This document shows, piece by piece, positions 8,342 through 17,014 of a stretch of DNA of 64,000 nucleotides; positions within the stretch are counted from its first letter, which is position 1, and each line of letters begins with the position of its first letter. The stretch comes from an uncultured Rhodospirillales bacterium (lineage in GTDB: Bacteria > Pseudomonadota > Alphaproteobacteria > Acetobacterales > Acetobacteraceae). Under the pieces are notes generated by a model. It was not told where the DNA came from. It ran no database searches and saw nothing but the letters and a program-made list of their open reading frames with translations. The position numbers and the translations under genes were made by a program. The DNA lies in assembly GCA_903835235.1 (NCBI GenBank), contig CAILMF010000015.1, positions 62,001-126,000 on the forward strand. The letters are read 5' to 3'.

Positions 8342-9229
8342 CTAAATCTTCGCTTCGCCGATCAGCGCCTTGGCCTGGCTGGCCGGGATGCGGCGCGGCC
8401 AGCGGCCGGCATCCACCCGGGTGATGAAATCGAGCACGAAGCTGTTGAACAGCGCCGGCTCCTCCAGGTTCTGGGTGTGGCCGCATTTCGGCAGCACCGC
8501 CAGGCCGGCGGTCGGGATGGTGCGCTTGAGGAAGATGCTCGGCTCCAGCGTGGCGTCGTCCTCATCCCCGCAGAACACCAGCGTCGGCGTGGTGAAGGCG
8601 CGGAAGCCGGCTTCCAGGTCATACAGCGAGGGGCGCTTGCGCTGCACCCCACCCATGGTCAGCGCCATGCCCAGCGTGTCGTGCTCGCCGAGCCATTCCA
8701 CCAGTTCCGCATAGCCGCGCGGGTCGGTCTCCTCGAAGATCAGGCGCGACGGGCCGCGGCTATAGACCTTGGACATCACGCCCATGCCTTCGCTGCGGAT
8801 GCGTTCGATGGTGGCATCCAGTTCGGTGTGGAACAGCGCCTGCTGGCCCTTTTCGGCGCCGAAGCCGACGCCGCTGGCGACGATGGAGCGGCACAGTTCC
8901 GGGTAGCGCAGGCCGACATGCAGCGCCGCGAAGGCACCCATGGAGCAGCCGATGACGTGCGTCGGGCCGAGGCCTAGGCCCTTGATGACGCTGGCGATGT
9001 CGTCCGCCGCGTGGTCCTGCGAATAGCTGGCCTGGTCGGTCGGCACCTGGGACGGCGGATAGCCGCGGGCGTTGAAGGTGATGCAGCGATAGCGCCGGCT
9101 GAAGTAGCGCACCTGCTGTTCCCAGCTGCGCAGGTCGCCGGCGTATTCATGCACGAAGACCAGCGGAATGCCGCTGCCGGTTTCCTCGTAGTAGAGCTGC
9201 GTGCCATCGGCGGCGGATACGGTCGGCAT
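8342..9229 (-). CDS. Alpha/beta fold hydrolase
   Basis: 295 residues. The nucleophile elbow is GCSMG (Ser96), the oxyanion region is FVHEYAG, the acidic residue is probably in FCGDEDDATLEP and the catalytic His is in KCGHTQNLEEP, in the normal order. No signal peptide is present, so it acts in the cytosol. GAGGGGA precedes the ATG. This class includes 3-oxoadipate enol-lactonase-like enzymes and esterases; the substrate is unknown. It is divergent from the SUF operon and probably unrelated to it. Confidence 0.88.
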   Translation of the reverse strand: MPTVSAADGTQLYYEETGSGIPLVFVHEYAGDLRSWEQQVRYFSRRYRCITFNARGYPPSQVPTDQASYSQDHAADDIASVIKGLGLGPTHVIGCSMGAFAALHVGLRYPELCRSIVASGVGFGAEKGQQALFHTELDATIERIRSEGMGVMSKVYSRGPSRLIFEETDPRGYAELVEWLGEHDTLGMALTMGGVQRKRPSLYDLEAGFRAFTTPTLVFCGDEDDATLEPSIFLKRTIPTAGLAVLPKCGHTQNLEEPALFNSFVLDFITRVDAGRWPRRIPASQAKALIGEAKI

Positions 9230-9358
9230 GGTGGTCCCCTCGGTGGTTTCGGGGGCAAGGCTAGCGTCCTGCGGGCGTCGCGCCAGCCCCTTCCGCAGGT
9301 GCCCCCTTTAAACAGGACAGAAAAGGTACTATTTGCGGCGCAGCGAAGGGGTCAAGGC

Positions 9359-9829
9359 GTGCTGCGTCTCTCGAAACTCACCGATTATGCCGTCGTGGTG
9401 CTGTCCCGGCTTGAGCAGGACGGCGCCGTTGTCGGTGGCCAGGTGCAGACCGCGCCGGGCCTGGCTGTCAGCACCGGCATGGCGGAGCCCACCGTGGCCA
9501 AGGTGCTGAAGATCCTCGGGCAGGCCGGGCTGGTGGAAGGTGTGCGCGGGGCGCGGGGCGGCTATCGGCTGGCACGGCCCTTGACGGCGATGCCGTTGGC
9601 CGAGGTGATCATGGCCTTCGACGGCCCCATCGCGCTGACCGCCTGCGTGGATGGCAGCGTGAATGCCTGCGAGGCCGAGGACCATTGCCCCGTGCGCGGG
9701 CGCTGGGACCCGGTGAACGACGCGATTCGCCATGCGCTGTCGGGCATCACCGTGGCCGATTTGAGCGCCCCCCAGGGCTGCGCGCCGATGCGCGCGGCTG
9801 CGTCCATCTTAAACCTCATGGCGGAGTAG
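9359..9829 (+). CDS. SUF system Fe-S assembly regulator (Rrf2 family)
   Basis: 156 residues from a GTG at 9359 ([17 protein letters not shown]), with AAGGGG upstream. The N-terminal winged helix of Rrf2/IscR proteins is clear ([17 protein letters not shown], then [11 protein letters not shown]). Three cysteines, Cys96, Cys104 and Cys110, match the Rrf2 cluster-ligand arrangement, so it probably senses Fe-S status and controls the suf genes that begin six bases after its stop. A relatively AT-rich stretch at about 9309-9335 is the only promoter-like area upstream; no convincing operator could be assigned by eye. Confidence 0.92.
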   Translation: MLRLSKLTDYAVVVLSRLEQDGAVVGGQVQTAPGLAVSTGMAEPTVAKVLKILGQAGLVEGVRGARGGYRLARPLTAMPLAEVIMAFDGPIALTACVDGSVNACEAEDHCPVRGRWDPVNDAIRHALSGITVADLSAPQGCAPMRAAASILNLMAE

Positions 9830-9834
9830 CCATC

Positions 9835-11325
9835 ATGGCCGCCGTTACCGAAACCATCGAAACCGTCCAGGCCGCGACCGAGGGCACCTACAAGTGGGGC
9901 TTCTCGACCGATATCGCGATGGACTACGCGCCGAAGGGGCTGAACGAGGACATCGTTCGCTTCATCAGCGCCAAGAAGAACGAGCCGGCCTGGCTGCTGG
10001 AATGGCGGCTGAAGGCCTATGCGATGTGGCTGAAGATGGAGGAGCCGACCTGGCCTTCGGTGCATTACCCGAAGATCGATTTCCAGGACGCCTTCTACTA
10101 CGCCGCGCCGAAGGAAGGGCCGAAGTCGCTCGATGAGGTCGATCCCGAGCTGCTGAAGACCTACGCCAAGCTGGGCATTCCACTGAAGGAACAGGCCTAT
10201 CTGGCGGGCGTAGAAGGCGCTGGCGACAGCCCGGCCGATGCGCGCATGCCTATTGCGGTGGACGCGGTGTTCGACAGCGTCTCCGTGGCCACGTCCTACA
10301 AGGAGCGGCTGGCGAAGGACGGCATCATCTTCTGCTCCATCTCCGAAGCGGTGCATGAGCACCCGGAGCTGGTGAAGCAGTACCTCGGCAGCGTGGTGCC
10401 GCAGGGCGACAATTTCTATGCGTGCCTGAACAGCGCGGTCTTCACCGATGGCAGCTTCGTCTACATCCCCAAGGGGGTGCGCTGCCCGATGGAGCTGAGC
10501 ACCTATTTCCGCATCAATGCCAAAAGCACCGGGCAGTTCGAGCGCACGCTGATCATCGCCGATGAAGGCGCTGTGGTGAGCTACCTGGAAGGCTGCACCG
10601 CGCCGATGCGCGACGAAAACCAGCTGCACGCCGCGGTGGTGGAACTGGTGGCGATGGACGACGCCAGCATCAAGTATTCAACGGTGCAGAACTGGTACCC
10701 CGGCGACGCCGAGGGCAAGGGCGGCATCTACAACTTTGTCACCAAGCGGGCGCAGTGCCGCGGCAAGCGCAGCAAGGTCAGCTGGACGCAGGTTGAAACC
10801 GGTTCCGCGATTACGTGGAAGTACCCAAGCTGCGTGCTGCTGGGTGAGGACAGTGTCGGCGAGTTCTACAGCGTCGCCATCACCAACAACTACCAGCAGG
10901 CCGATACCGGCACCAAGATGATCCATGTCGGCGCGCGGACGAAGAGCACCATCGTCAGCAAGGGCATCTCCGCCGGGCATGGGCAGAACACGTACCGGGG
11001 CCTGGTGCGCGTGGCGCCGACGGCGCATGGCGCGCGCAACTTCACCCAGTGCGACAGCCTGCTGATCGGCGACCTCTGCGGCGCGCATACGGTGCCGTAC
11101 ATCGAGAATCGCTGCCTGACCGCGAAGCTGGAGCACGAGGCGACCACGAGCCGCATCGCCGAGGACCAGTTGTTCTACTGCCGCCAGCGTGGCCTCACTC
11201 AGGAGGACGCGGTGGGTCTCATCGTCAACGGCTTCTGCCGTGAGGTCTTGAAGGAACTACCCATGGAATTCGCCGTGGAAGCACAGAAGCTGCTGCAGAT
11301 TTCGCTCGAAGGGAGCGTCGGTTAG
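9835..11325 (+). CDS. sufB: Fe-S cluster assembly protein SufB
   Basis: 496 residues, normal SufB length, starting at the ATG at 9835 after GGAG. The sequence is typical throughout: [18 protein letters not shown] near the N-terminus and the C-terminal beta-helix core ending in [21 protein letters not shown]. SufB is the scaffold component of the SufBCD complex, on which sulfur and iron are assembled in the cytosol. sufC starts on the base after the sufB stop codon. Confidence 0.97.
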   Translation: MAAVTETIETVQAATEGTYKWGFSTDIAMDYAPKGLNEDIVRFISAKKNEPAWLLEWRLKAYAMWLKMEEPTWPSVHYPKIDFQDAFYYAAPKEGPKSLDEVDPELLKTYAKLGIPLKEQAYLAGVEGAGDSPADARMPIAVDAVFDSVSVATSYKERLAKDGIIFCSISEAVHEHPELVKQYLGSVVPQGDNFYACLNSAVFTDGSFVYIPKGVRCPMELSTYFRINAKSTGQFERTLIIADEGAVVSYLEGCTAPMRDENQLHAAVVELVAMDDASIKYSTVQNWYPGDAEGKGGIYNFVTKRAQCRGKRSKVSWTQVETGSAITWKYPSCVLLGEDSVGEFYSVAITNNYQQADTGTKMIHVGARTKSTIVSKGISAGHGQNTYRGLVRVAPTAHGARNFTQCDSLLIGDLCGAHTVPYIENRCLTAKLEHEATTSRIAEDQLFYCRQRGLTQEDAVGLIVNGFCREVLKELPMEFAVEAQKLLQISLEGSVG

Positions 11326-12069
11326 ATGTTGCGCATTGAAGGGCTGACCGCCGAGGTCGATGGCAAGGAAATCCTCAAGGGCATCGACCTTGAGGTGCCG
11401 ACCGGCGAAGTGCACGCCATCATGGGGCCGAACGGCTCCGGCAAGTCCACGCTCAGCTACGTGCTGGCAGGGCGCGACGGCTATGAGGTGACCGGCGGCA
11501 CCGCGACCTTCGATGGCGTGGACCTGCTGGGCAAGGCGCCGGAGGAGCGCGCGGCGCTCGGCGTGTTCCTGGCCTTCCAGTACCCGGTGGAACTGCCCGG
11601 CGTGGGCAATGCCAACTTCCTGCGCACCGCCTTGAACGCGGTGCGGCGTGGCCGCGGCGAGAGCGAGTTGGACGCGATGCAGTTCCTCAAGGTCGCACGA
11701 GCGCGGATGAAGGAACTCTCGATGCCCGAGGACATGCTGAAGCGCGGCGTCAATGTCGGCTTCAGCGGCGGCGAGAAGAAGCGCAACGAGGTATTGCAGA
11801 TGGCGCTGCTGGCGCCGAAGCTGGCGATTCTGGATGAGACCGACAGCGGCCTGGATATCGACGCGCTGAAGATTGCGTCCGATGGTGTCAACGCGCTGCG
11901 CGGGCCGGATTTCTCGGCACTGGTCATCACCCACTACCAGCGGCTGCTGACCTACATCGTGCCAGACCGCGTGCATGTGCTGATGGCCGGCCGCATCGTC
12001 CGCAGCGGCGGCAAGGAGCTGGCGCTGGAGCTGGAAGCCAGCGGCTACGGCGCGCCGCAGGCAGCATGA
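11326..12069 (+). CDS. sufC: Fe-S cluster assembly ATPase SufC
   Basis: 247 residues. ABC-type ATPase with Walker A GPNGSGKST, a FSGGEKKRNE signature, and ILDETDSGLDIDALK in place of a standard Walker B/D-loop, which is diagnostic of SufC. It drives conformational change of the SufBD scaffold. The ATG abuts the sufB stop, and its own stop overlaps sufD by ATGA. Confidence 0.97.
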   Translation: MLRIEGLTAEVDGKEILKGIDLEVPTGEVHAIMGPNGSGKSTLSYVLAGRDGYEVTGGTATFDGVDLLGKAPEERAALGVFLAFQYPVELPGVGNANFLRTALNAVRRGRGESELDAMQFLKVARARMKELSMPEDMLKRGVNVGFSGGEKKRNEVLQMALLAPKLAILDETDSGLDIDALKIASDGVNALRGPDFSALVITHYQRLLTYIVPDRVHVLMAGRIVRSGGKELALELEASGYGAPQAA

Positions 12070-13343
12070 GCCAGGTTGTGCATACCGGGGCCGAGGGCTT
12101 CCTGCATCGCTACGAAGGGCTGAAGGACCGCCTGCCCGGCGCGCGCCTGCCCTGGCTGGCGGCGCTGCGGGCCAAGGCTGCCGAGAGCTTCCGCGCCCAG
12201 GGCTTCCCGACGCGCCGCGTCGAGGCCTGGCACTACACCGATCTGCGCCAAGTGACGCAGGCGAGTTTCGACGAGGCGCTGACCCTGGTGCAGGACGATA
12301 TCGTCCTGCCCAAGGCGCATACCGCGAACCGCGTGGTCTTCGTCGATGGTCGGCTGCGGTCCGACCTTTCCAGCTGGCCGACCATGGCGACGGTGGCGTC
12401 GCAGATCGGCCGGATCGAGGGGCGGGTGATGCTGCCCGAGGAGCCGATGGCGGCGCTGAACACCATGCTGTTCGAGGACGGCATGCTGCTGAACATCCCC
12501 GCGGGCACGGATGCCGGCGTGCTGGAGATTCTCAGCATTGCCAGCGCGAGTGCGCGGCCGACGGCGTTTCATCTGCGCCACATCGTGCGGCTGCATGAGG
12601 GCGCGAAGCTGACGGTGCTGGAAGTGAACCAGGGGCCGGCGGCGACGCGCTACCTGCACAACCCGGTCTGGCAGGTTGAGGTCGGCGAGGGCGCCAGCTT
12701 CACCCATGCGCGGTTGCAGCAGGAAGGCGCGCTGGCGTTCCAGCTGGGCAGCATCTACGCCACGGTGGCGGCGGGCGGCACCTACGACAACTTCACGCTG
12801 AATGCCGGCGGGCGGCTGGTGCGGAACGAAATCCACGCCACGCTGACCGGCACCGGCGCCACCTGCCACATGAACGGCGCGCAGTTGCTGAGCGACGGGC
12901 AGCACGCGGATACCACCACCTTCCTGGACCATGCGGCGCCGGGGTGTGCCAGCCGGCAGACCTACAAGACCGTGCTGACCGGCAAGAGCCGCGGTGTGTT
13001 CCAGGGGAAGATCCTGGTGCGGCAGGCGGCGCAGCAGACCGACGGCTACCAGATGAACCAGGCGTTGCTGCTCTCCCCGGATGCGGAGATGGACAGCAAG
13101 CCGCAGCTGGAAATCTACGCCGACGACGTGAAGTGCAGCCATGGCGCCACGGTGGGCGAACTGGATGCCGACCAGCTGTTCTACCTGCGTGCCCGCGGGA
13201 TAGACGAAGCGACGGCGCGCAGTATGCTGGTGCGCGCGTTTTTGCAGGAAGCCGTCGAGGGCATCGCCGACGAGACGCTGCGCGACGCGCTGGAAAGCGC
13301 GGTCGAGGGCTGGTGGGAGCACCAAGGGGATCGGCATTCATGA
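12066..13343 (+). CDS. sufD: Fe-S cluster assembly protein SufD
   Basis: 425 residues. SufB/SufD family with the conserved C-terminal SHGATVGELDADQLFYLRARGIDEATA. It pairs with SufB on the SufC dimer and is needed for iron entry in the SufBCD complex. It overlaps sufC and sufS by four bases each (ATGA), so the three genes are translationally coupled. Confidence 0.96.
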   Translation: MSQVVHTGAEGFLHRYEGLKDRLPGARLPWLAALRAKAAESFRAQGFPTRRVEAWHYTDLRQVTQASFDEALTLVQDDIVLPKAHTANRVVFVDGRLRSDLSSWPTMATVASQIGRIEGRVMLPEEPMAALNTMLFEDGMLLNIPAGTDAGVLEILSIASASARPTAFHLRHIVRLHEGAKLTVLEVNQGPAATRYLHNPVWQVEVGEGASFTHARLQQEGALAFQLGSIYATVAAGGTYDNFTLNAGGRLVRNEIHATLTGTGATCHMNGAQLLSDGQHADTTTFLDHAAPGCASRQTYKTVLTGKSRGVFQGKILVRQAAQQTDGYQMNQALLLSPDAEMDSKPQLEIYADDVKCSHGATVGELDADQLFYLRARGIDEATARSMLVRAFLQEAVEGIADETLRDALESAVEGWWEHQGDRHS

Positions 13344-14566
13344 GCTTCGACGTTCGCGCCATCCGGGCGGATTTCCCGGTGCTGGCGACCACGGTGCGCG
13401 GCAAGCCGCTGGCGTTTCTGGACAGCGGCGCTTCGGCGCAGAAGCCGCGCCAGGTGATATCAGCGATGACGCGCTGCATGGAAAGCGCCTACGCCAATGT
13501 GCATCGCGGCGCCTACTACCTGAGCGAGACGGCGACCGAGGCGTTTGAGGCGTCGCGCCGTGCGGTGCAGGTGTTTCTGAACGCGGCGATGCCGGAGGAA
13601 ATCGTCTTCACCGCCAACAGCACCATGGCGATCAACCTGGTGGCGCATTGCTACGGCCGCGGCGTGATGAAGCCGGGCCAGGCGGTGCTGGCCACCGAGA
13701 TGGAGCACCACGCCAACATTGTGCCGTGGCAGATGCTGCGCGACGCGACGGGCATTGAGCTGCGTTTCGCCCGGGTGACCGATGCGGGCGAGCTGGACAT
13801 GGAGGATGTCGCGGCCAAGCTGGCCGATGGCAAGGTTGGGCTGGTGGCGGTGACGCACATGTCCAACGTGCTGGGCACCGTGACGCCGGCCGAGCGGATT
13901 GCGCAGATGGCGCATGCCGCTGGCGCCAAGGTGCTGTTCGATGGCAGCCAGGCGGCGGTGCATCGCCGCGTGGACGTGCAGGCGCTGGATGCGGATTTCT
14001 ACGTCTTCACCGGGCACAAGCTGTACGGGCCGACCGGCATCGGCGTGCTCTACGCCAAGCACGCACTGTTGGAGCGGATGCCGCCCTTCCTCGGCGGTGG
14101 CGACATGATCTCCAGCGTTTCGCTGGCCGGCAGTACCTGGGCGCCGCCGCCGGCGAAGTTCGAGGCGGGGACGCCGGCGATTGTCGAGGCGATCGGGCTG
14201 CATGCGGCGATCGACTACGTCACCGCCATCGGCATGCCGGCGATCGAGGCGCATGAGCGCGCGCTGGTCGAGCATGCGATGCGCAAGCTGAGCGAGGTCG
14301 AGGGGCTGACGCTGCTGGGCCAGGCGCAGGACCGCGGCGGCGTCTTCGCATTTGCGCTGGACAATGCCCATGCGCACGACCTTTCCACGCTGCTGGACCG
14401 CGCCGGCATTGCGGTGCGGGCCGGGCGGCATTGCGCGGAGCCGCTGCATGCGCGCTTCGGGCTGGAGGGCGGCACCTGCCGCGCCAGCTTCGGGCTGTAC
14501 ACCACGCCGGCGGAGATCGACTTCCTCGCCGCCGCGCTGGTGAAGGCACGGGAGTTCTTTGCATGA
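13340..14566 (+). CDS. sufS: Cysteine desulfurase SufS
   Basis: 408 residues. PLP-dependent class V aminotransferase fold: the Schiff-base lysine is in FTGHKLYG (Lys227) and the sulfur-accepting cysteine is in RAGRHCAEP (Cys365). The latter motif is typical of group II (SufS) enzymes. It removes sulfur from L-cysteine to feed SufU and SufBCD. The ATG overlaps the sufD stop. No sufE lies in this operon; sufU downstream probably takes its place as sulfur acceptor. Confidence 0.96.
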   Translation: MSFDVRAIRADFPVLATTVRGKPLAFLDSGASAQKPRQVISAMTRCMESAYANVHRGAYYLSETATEAFEASRRAVQVFLNAAMPEEIVFTANSTMAINLVAHCYGRGVMKPGQAVLATEMEHHANIVPWQMLRDATGIELRFARVTDAGELDMEDVAAKLADGKVGLVAVTHMSNVLGTVTPAERIAQMAHAAGAKVLFDGSQAAVHRRVDVQALDADFYVFTGHKLYGPTGIGVLYAKHALLERMPPFLGGGDMISSVSLAGSTWAPPPAKFEAGTPAIVEAIGLHAAIDYVTAIGMPAIEAHERALVEHAMRKLSEVEGLTLLGQAQDRGGVFAFALDNAHAHDLSTLLDRAGIAVRAGRHCAEPLHARFGLEGGTCRASFGLYTTPAEIDFLAAALVKAREFFA

Positions 14567-14602
14567 CGGCCGGCAGCGCAAGCCGGGCGTCGGAGACCAA
14601 CC

Positions 14603-15064
14603 ATGTTCGATGACCTGCGCGATCTCTACCAGGAACTGATCCTGGACCACGGCCGCAAGCCGCGGAACTTCCGCCGGCTGGAGGACGCGACCAACCACGC
14701 CCGCGGCGACAACCCGATGTGCGGCGACCGCATGGAGCTGCAGCTGAAGCTCAGCGGCGATGTGGTGGAAGACCTCGGCTTCCAGGGGCGGGGCTGCGCC
14801 ATTTCCATGGCCAGTGCCTCCCTGATGACGGAGACGGTGAAGGGCAAGACCACCGCCCAGGCGCATGCGCTGAGCGACCGCTTTCGCGCGCTGGCGATGA
14901 CCGGCGCCTGCCCCGAATGCGGCGCCGACCTGGCCGATGAGATGGAGCGGTTGCAGCCGCTGGCCGGCGTGCATGAATTCCCCAGCCGGGTGAAATGCGC
15001 GACGCTGGCCTGGCACACGTTGAATGCGGCCCTGGATGGCGGCAAGGAGGCGAGCAGTGAGTGA
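14603..15064 (+). CDS. sufU: SufU-type Fe-S assembly sulfurtransferase/scaffold
   Basis: 153 residues of the IscU/SufU family. The three metal-site cysteines are Cys40 (NPMCGD), Cys65 (GRGCAIS) and Cys132 (VKCATLAW). A roughly 20-residue insertion before the last Cys, containing Cys103 and Cys106 (GACPECGADL), distinguishes it from IscU and is the SufU hallmark. SufU proteins take persulfide from SufS in a zinc-dependent exchange. It follows sufS by 36 bases, with GGAG before the ATG, and overlaps the next gene by eight bases. Confidence 0.93.
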   Translation: MFDDLRDLYQELILDHGRKPRNFRRLEDATNHARGDNPMCGDRMELQLKLSGDVVEDLGFQGRGCAISMASASLMTETVKGKTTAQAHALSDRFRALAMTGACPECGADLADEMERLQPLAGVHEFPSRVKCATLAWHTLNAALDGGKEASSE

Positions 15065-15410
15065 GAACGCACACGGCGCCTGGACACCCGAGGGCGAGGC
15101 CTTGCCGAAGGTGACCGAGGAAGCCGTCATCACCATGATCAAGACGGTGTTCGACCCGGAAATCCCGGTGGACATCTACGAACTCGGGCTGGTCTACGCC
15201 ATTGAGATCGAGGACAGCGGCAAGGTGAAGGTGGAGATGACCTTGACCACGCCCTCCTGCCCCAGCGCGCAGGAATTGCCGAGCCAGCTGGAGGAAGCGG
15301 TGCGCCTGGTGCCGGGCGTGACCGATGTTTCCGTTGAGGTCGTGTGGGACCCGCCCTGGGACCGCGAGCGGATGAGCGAAGACGCCAAGCTTGCGCTGAA
15401 CATGTACTGA
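15057..15410 (+). CDS. SUF system Fe-S assembly protein, SufT-like (DUF59/MIP18 family)
   Basis: 117 residues from a GTG at 15057, preceded by a strong AAGGAGG six bases upstream, which overlaps the sufU end by eight bases. The MIP18/DUF59 signature is present: TVFDPEIPVDIYELGLVYAI and the conserved Cys in TTPSCPSAQ. Members of the family (SufT, PaaD, Cia2) help mature Fe-S proteins. The C-terminal WDPPWDRERMSEDAK is typical of the family. Confidence 0.93.
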   Translation: MSENAHGAWTPEGEALPKVTEEAVITMIKTVFDPEIPVDIYELGLVYAIEIEDSGKVKVEMTLTTPSCPSAQELPSQLEEAVRLVPGVTDVSVEVVWDPPWDRERMSEDAKLALNMY

Positions 15411-15421
15411 GGAGGCGAGCG

Positions 15422-15793
15422 ATGAGCACCACCACGCAGAACCCGCCGCGCGCCCGCCGCGCGCTGCCGCCGCTGATGCAGTTGACCGAAGCGGCGGCCG
15501 AGCGCTTGCGCGCGCTGTACAGCAAGGGCGAGGCCGGCAAGCTGCTGCGGATCAGCGTGAACACCAAGGGGTGTTCGGGCATGTCCTACGACCTCAGCTG
15601 GGTCGAGGCCGCCGGCCCGGGCGATGAGACCGTGGCCGACAAGGGTGTGACCGTGCTGGTGGACCGCAAGGCCACGCTGTTCCTCATCGGCACCACCATG
15701 GACTACGAGGTGAAGGGGCTGTCTTCCGGCTTTACCTTCACCAACCCGAACGAAAAGGGCCGCTGCGGCTGCGGCGAGAGCTTCCACATCTGA
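15422..15793 (+). CDS. sufA: Iron-sulfur cluster assembly accessory protein, SufA/IscA-like (A-type carrier)
   Basis: 123 residues. The three A-type carrier cysteines are present: Cys51 (TKGCSGMSY) and Cys115/Cys117 (GRCGCGESF). The first ~19 residues are an Arg/Pro-rich extension. A-type carriers pass finished clusters from the scaffold to apo-proteins. GGAGG lies seven bases before the ATG. It is the last gene of the SUF operon; the convergent gene ends 10 bases on and no terminator hairpin is visible in between. Confidence 0.92.
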   Translation: MSTTTQNPPRARRALPPLMQLTEAAAERLRALYSKGEAGKLLRISVNTKGCSGMSYDLSWVEAAGPGDETVADKGVTVLVDRKATLFLIGTTMDYEVKGLSSGFTFTNPNEKGRCGCGESFHI

Positions 15794-15802
15794 GGCTGGT
15801 TG

Positions 15803-16222
15803 TCAGCGCCGGCGGCGGTGGGGCTTCGGGCGCTTGGCCTTGGGCTTGGGGCGCTTGGCCGGCGGGGCGATGAGGATGGGCTCGGCGGCGGGGATGCCGG
15901 CCGCGCCGGCGTAGCGCTGCAAGGTCGCCTCGGCGGCCAGGTGCGGATAGGCCGCGGCGCCCTTGGCCCAGCCGCGGGCGAAGGCGGTGACCTCGGCCTG
16001 GTCCTGGCTGCGGATGGTCTGCACCAGGAAGTGGGCCGCCTGCTTGGGCGCCAGGCCGCGCTGCCGCAGCAGGTGCTGGTGCCACTCGCGGGCGCGCAGC
16101 GGGCACCAGTCCACCAGGGCTTCCTGCAACGCCTGGCGCACCACGGCCGGCAACTCGTCATAGGCGCGGTAGGGGTCGCCCACGAGCTTGCTGCGGGGCC
16201 GGGATGCCATGCTGTTGTCCAT
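15803..16222 (-). CDS. Small basic protein, possibly DUF6525 family
   Basis: 139 residues. It has a helical core with LPAVVRQALQEALVDWCPLRAREW and a C-terminus made almost wholly of Lys, Pro and Arg (KRPKPKAKRPKPHRRRR), which suggests nucleic-acid contact. No enzymatic motif is seen. The resemblance to DUF6525 is from memory and tentative. A second ATG lies four codons in. It is convergent with the SUF operon. Confidence 0.7.
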   Translation of the reverse strand: MDNSMASRPRSKLVGDPYRAYDELPAVVRQALQEALVDWCPLRAREWHQHLLRQRGLAPKQAAHFLVQTIRSQDQAEVTAFARGWAKGAAAYPHLAAEATLQRYAGAAGIPAAEPILIAPPAKRPKPKAKRPKPHRRRR

Positions 16223-16267
16223 GCGGCCTTCTACCGATGGCGCGGCCGAAGGGAAACACGGATGGCG

Positions 16268-17014
16268 CTACAGGCGCTGCCCGCCGCTGGCGTCCAGCAT
16301 CTGGCCCGTCACCCAGCCGCCGGCCTCCGAACACAGGAAGGCGACGATGCCGGCGATGTCGTCGGGCTGGCCGACGCGGCGCAGCGCCACGGTTTCGGCG
16401 ATGGCCTTGCTCAGCACCGGGTCGGTGGCGCGATGGTTCATCTCGGTGGCCGTGGCGCCGGGGCGCACGGCGTTGACCGTGATGCCGCGGGGTCCCAACT
16501 GGTTGGCCAGCATCAGCGTCAGCGTCTCCAGCGCGGCCTTGGACGGCGCGTAGGCCGCCATGACGGGATAGGGGTTGCGCACCCCCATGGAGGAGAGGTT
16601 GACGATGCGCCCGCCATCGCTGATGCGGGTGATGGCGCCCTGGATGAGGAAGAACGGCGCCTTCAGGTTCACCTGCAACACATGGTCCAGCGTGGCGGGG
16701 TCGGCCTGCTCGATGGTCAGGCCGCCGCCGGTGCCGGCGTTGTTGACCAGCATGTCCAGGCGCTTGCTGCCGAAGCTGGCTTCCATCAGCGGCTCCAGCG
16801 TGGGCCAGAAGCCGGCCACGGCGGCGGGGTCGCCGAGGTCGGCGCCGAAGGCCAGGGCCTTCCCGCCGGCGGCGGTGATCTCGGCGCAGACGGCTTCGGC
16901 CGCGGCGGCGCGGGTGGCGTAGTGCACCACCACGGCGTTGCCGGCCTCGGCCAGGCGCAGCGCAATGGCGCGGCCGATACCGCGGCTGGCGCCGGTGACG
17001 ACGGCGGTCTTCAT
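16268..17014 (-). CDS. SDR family oxidoreductase (FabG-like)
   Basis: 248 residues from the ATG at 17014, which overlaps the stop of the CoA-ligase gene as ATGA; a GTG three codons upstream is also in frame. TGASRGIG, NNAG, a catalytic Ser (NLSSMG) and YAPSK are all intact, and VTGQMLDASGG closes the protein as in 3-oxoacyl-ACP reductase-like SDRs. It is the last gene of the long minus-strand operon and presumably oxidises or reduces an intermediate made by the upstream ligase. Confidence 0.93.
   Translation of the reverse strand: MKTAVVTGASRGIGRAIALRLAEAGNAVVVHYATRAAAAEAVCAEITAAGGKALAFGADLGDPAAVAGFWPTLEPLMEASFGSKRLDMLVNNAGTGGGLTIEQADPATLDHVLQVNLKAPFFLIQGAITRISDGGRIVNLSSMGVRNPYPVMAAYAPSKAALETLTLMLANQLGPRGITVNAVRPGATATEMNHRATDPVLSKAIAETVALRRVGQPDDIAGIVAFLCSEAGGWVTGQMLDASGGQRL

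Noticed and set aside
9301-9358. A possible IscR/Rrf2 operator before the SUF regulator
   Set aside because: The AT-rich stretch near 9309-9335 lacks the symmetric arms of a type I site, so no operator is claimed.
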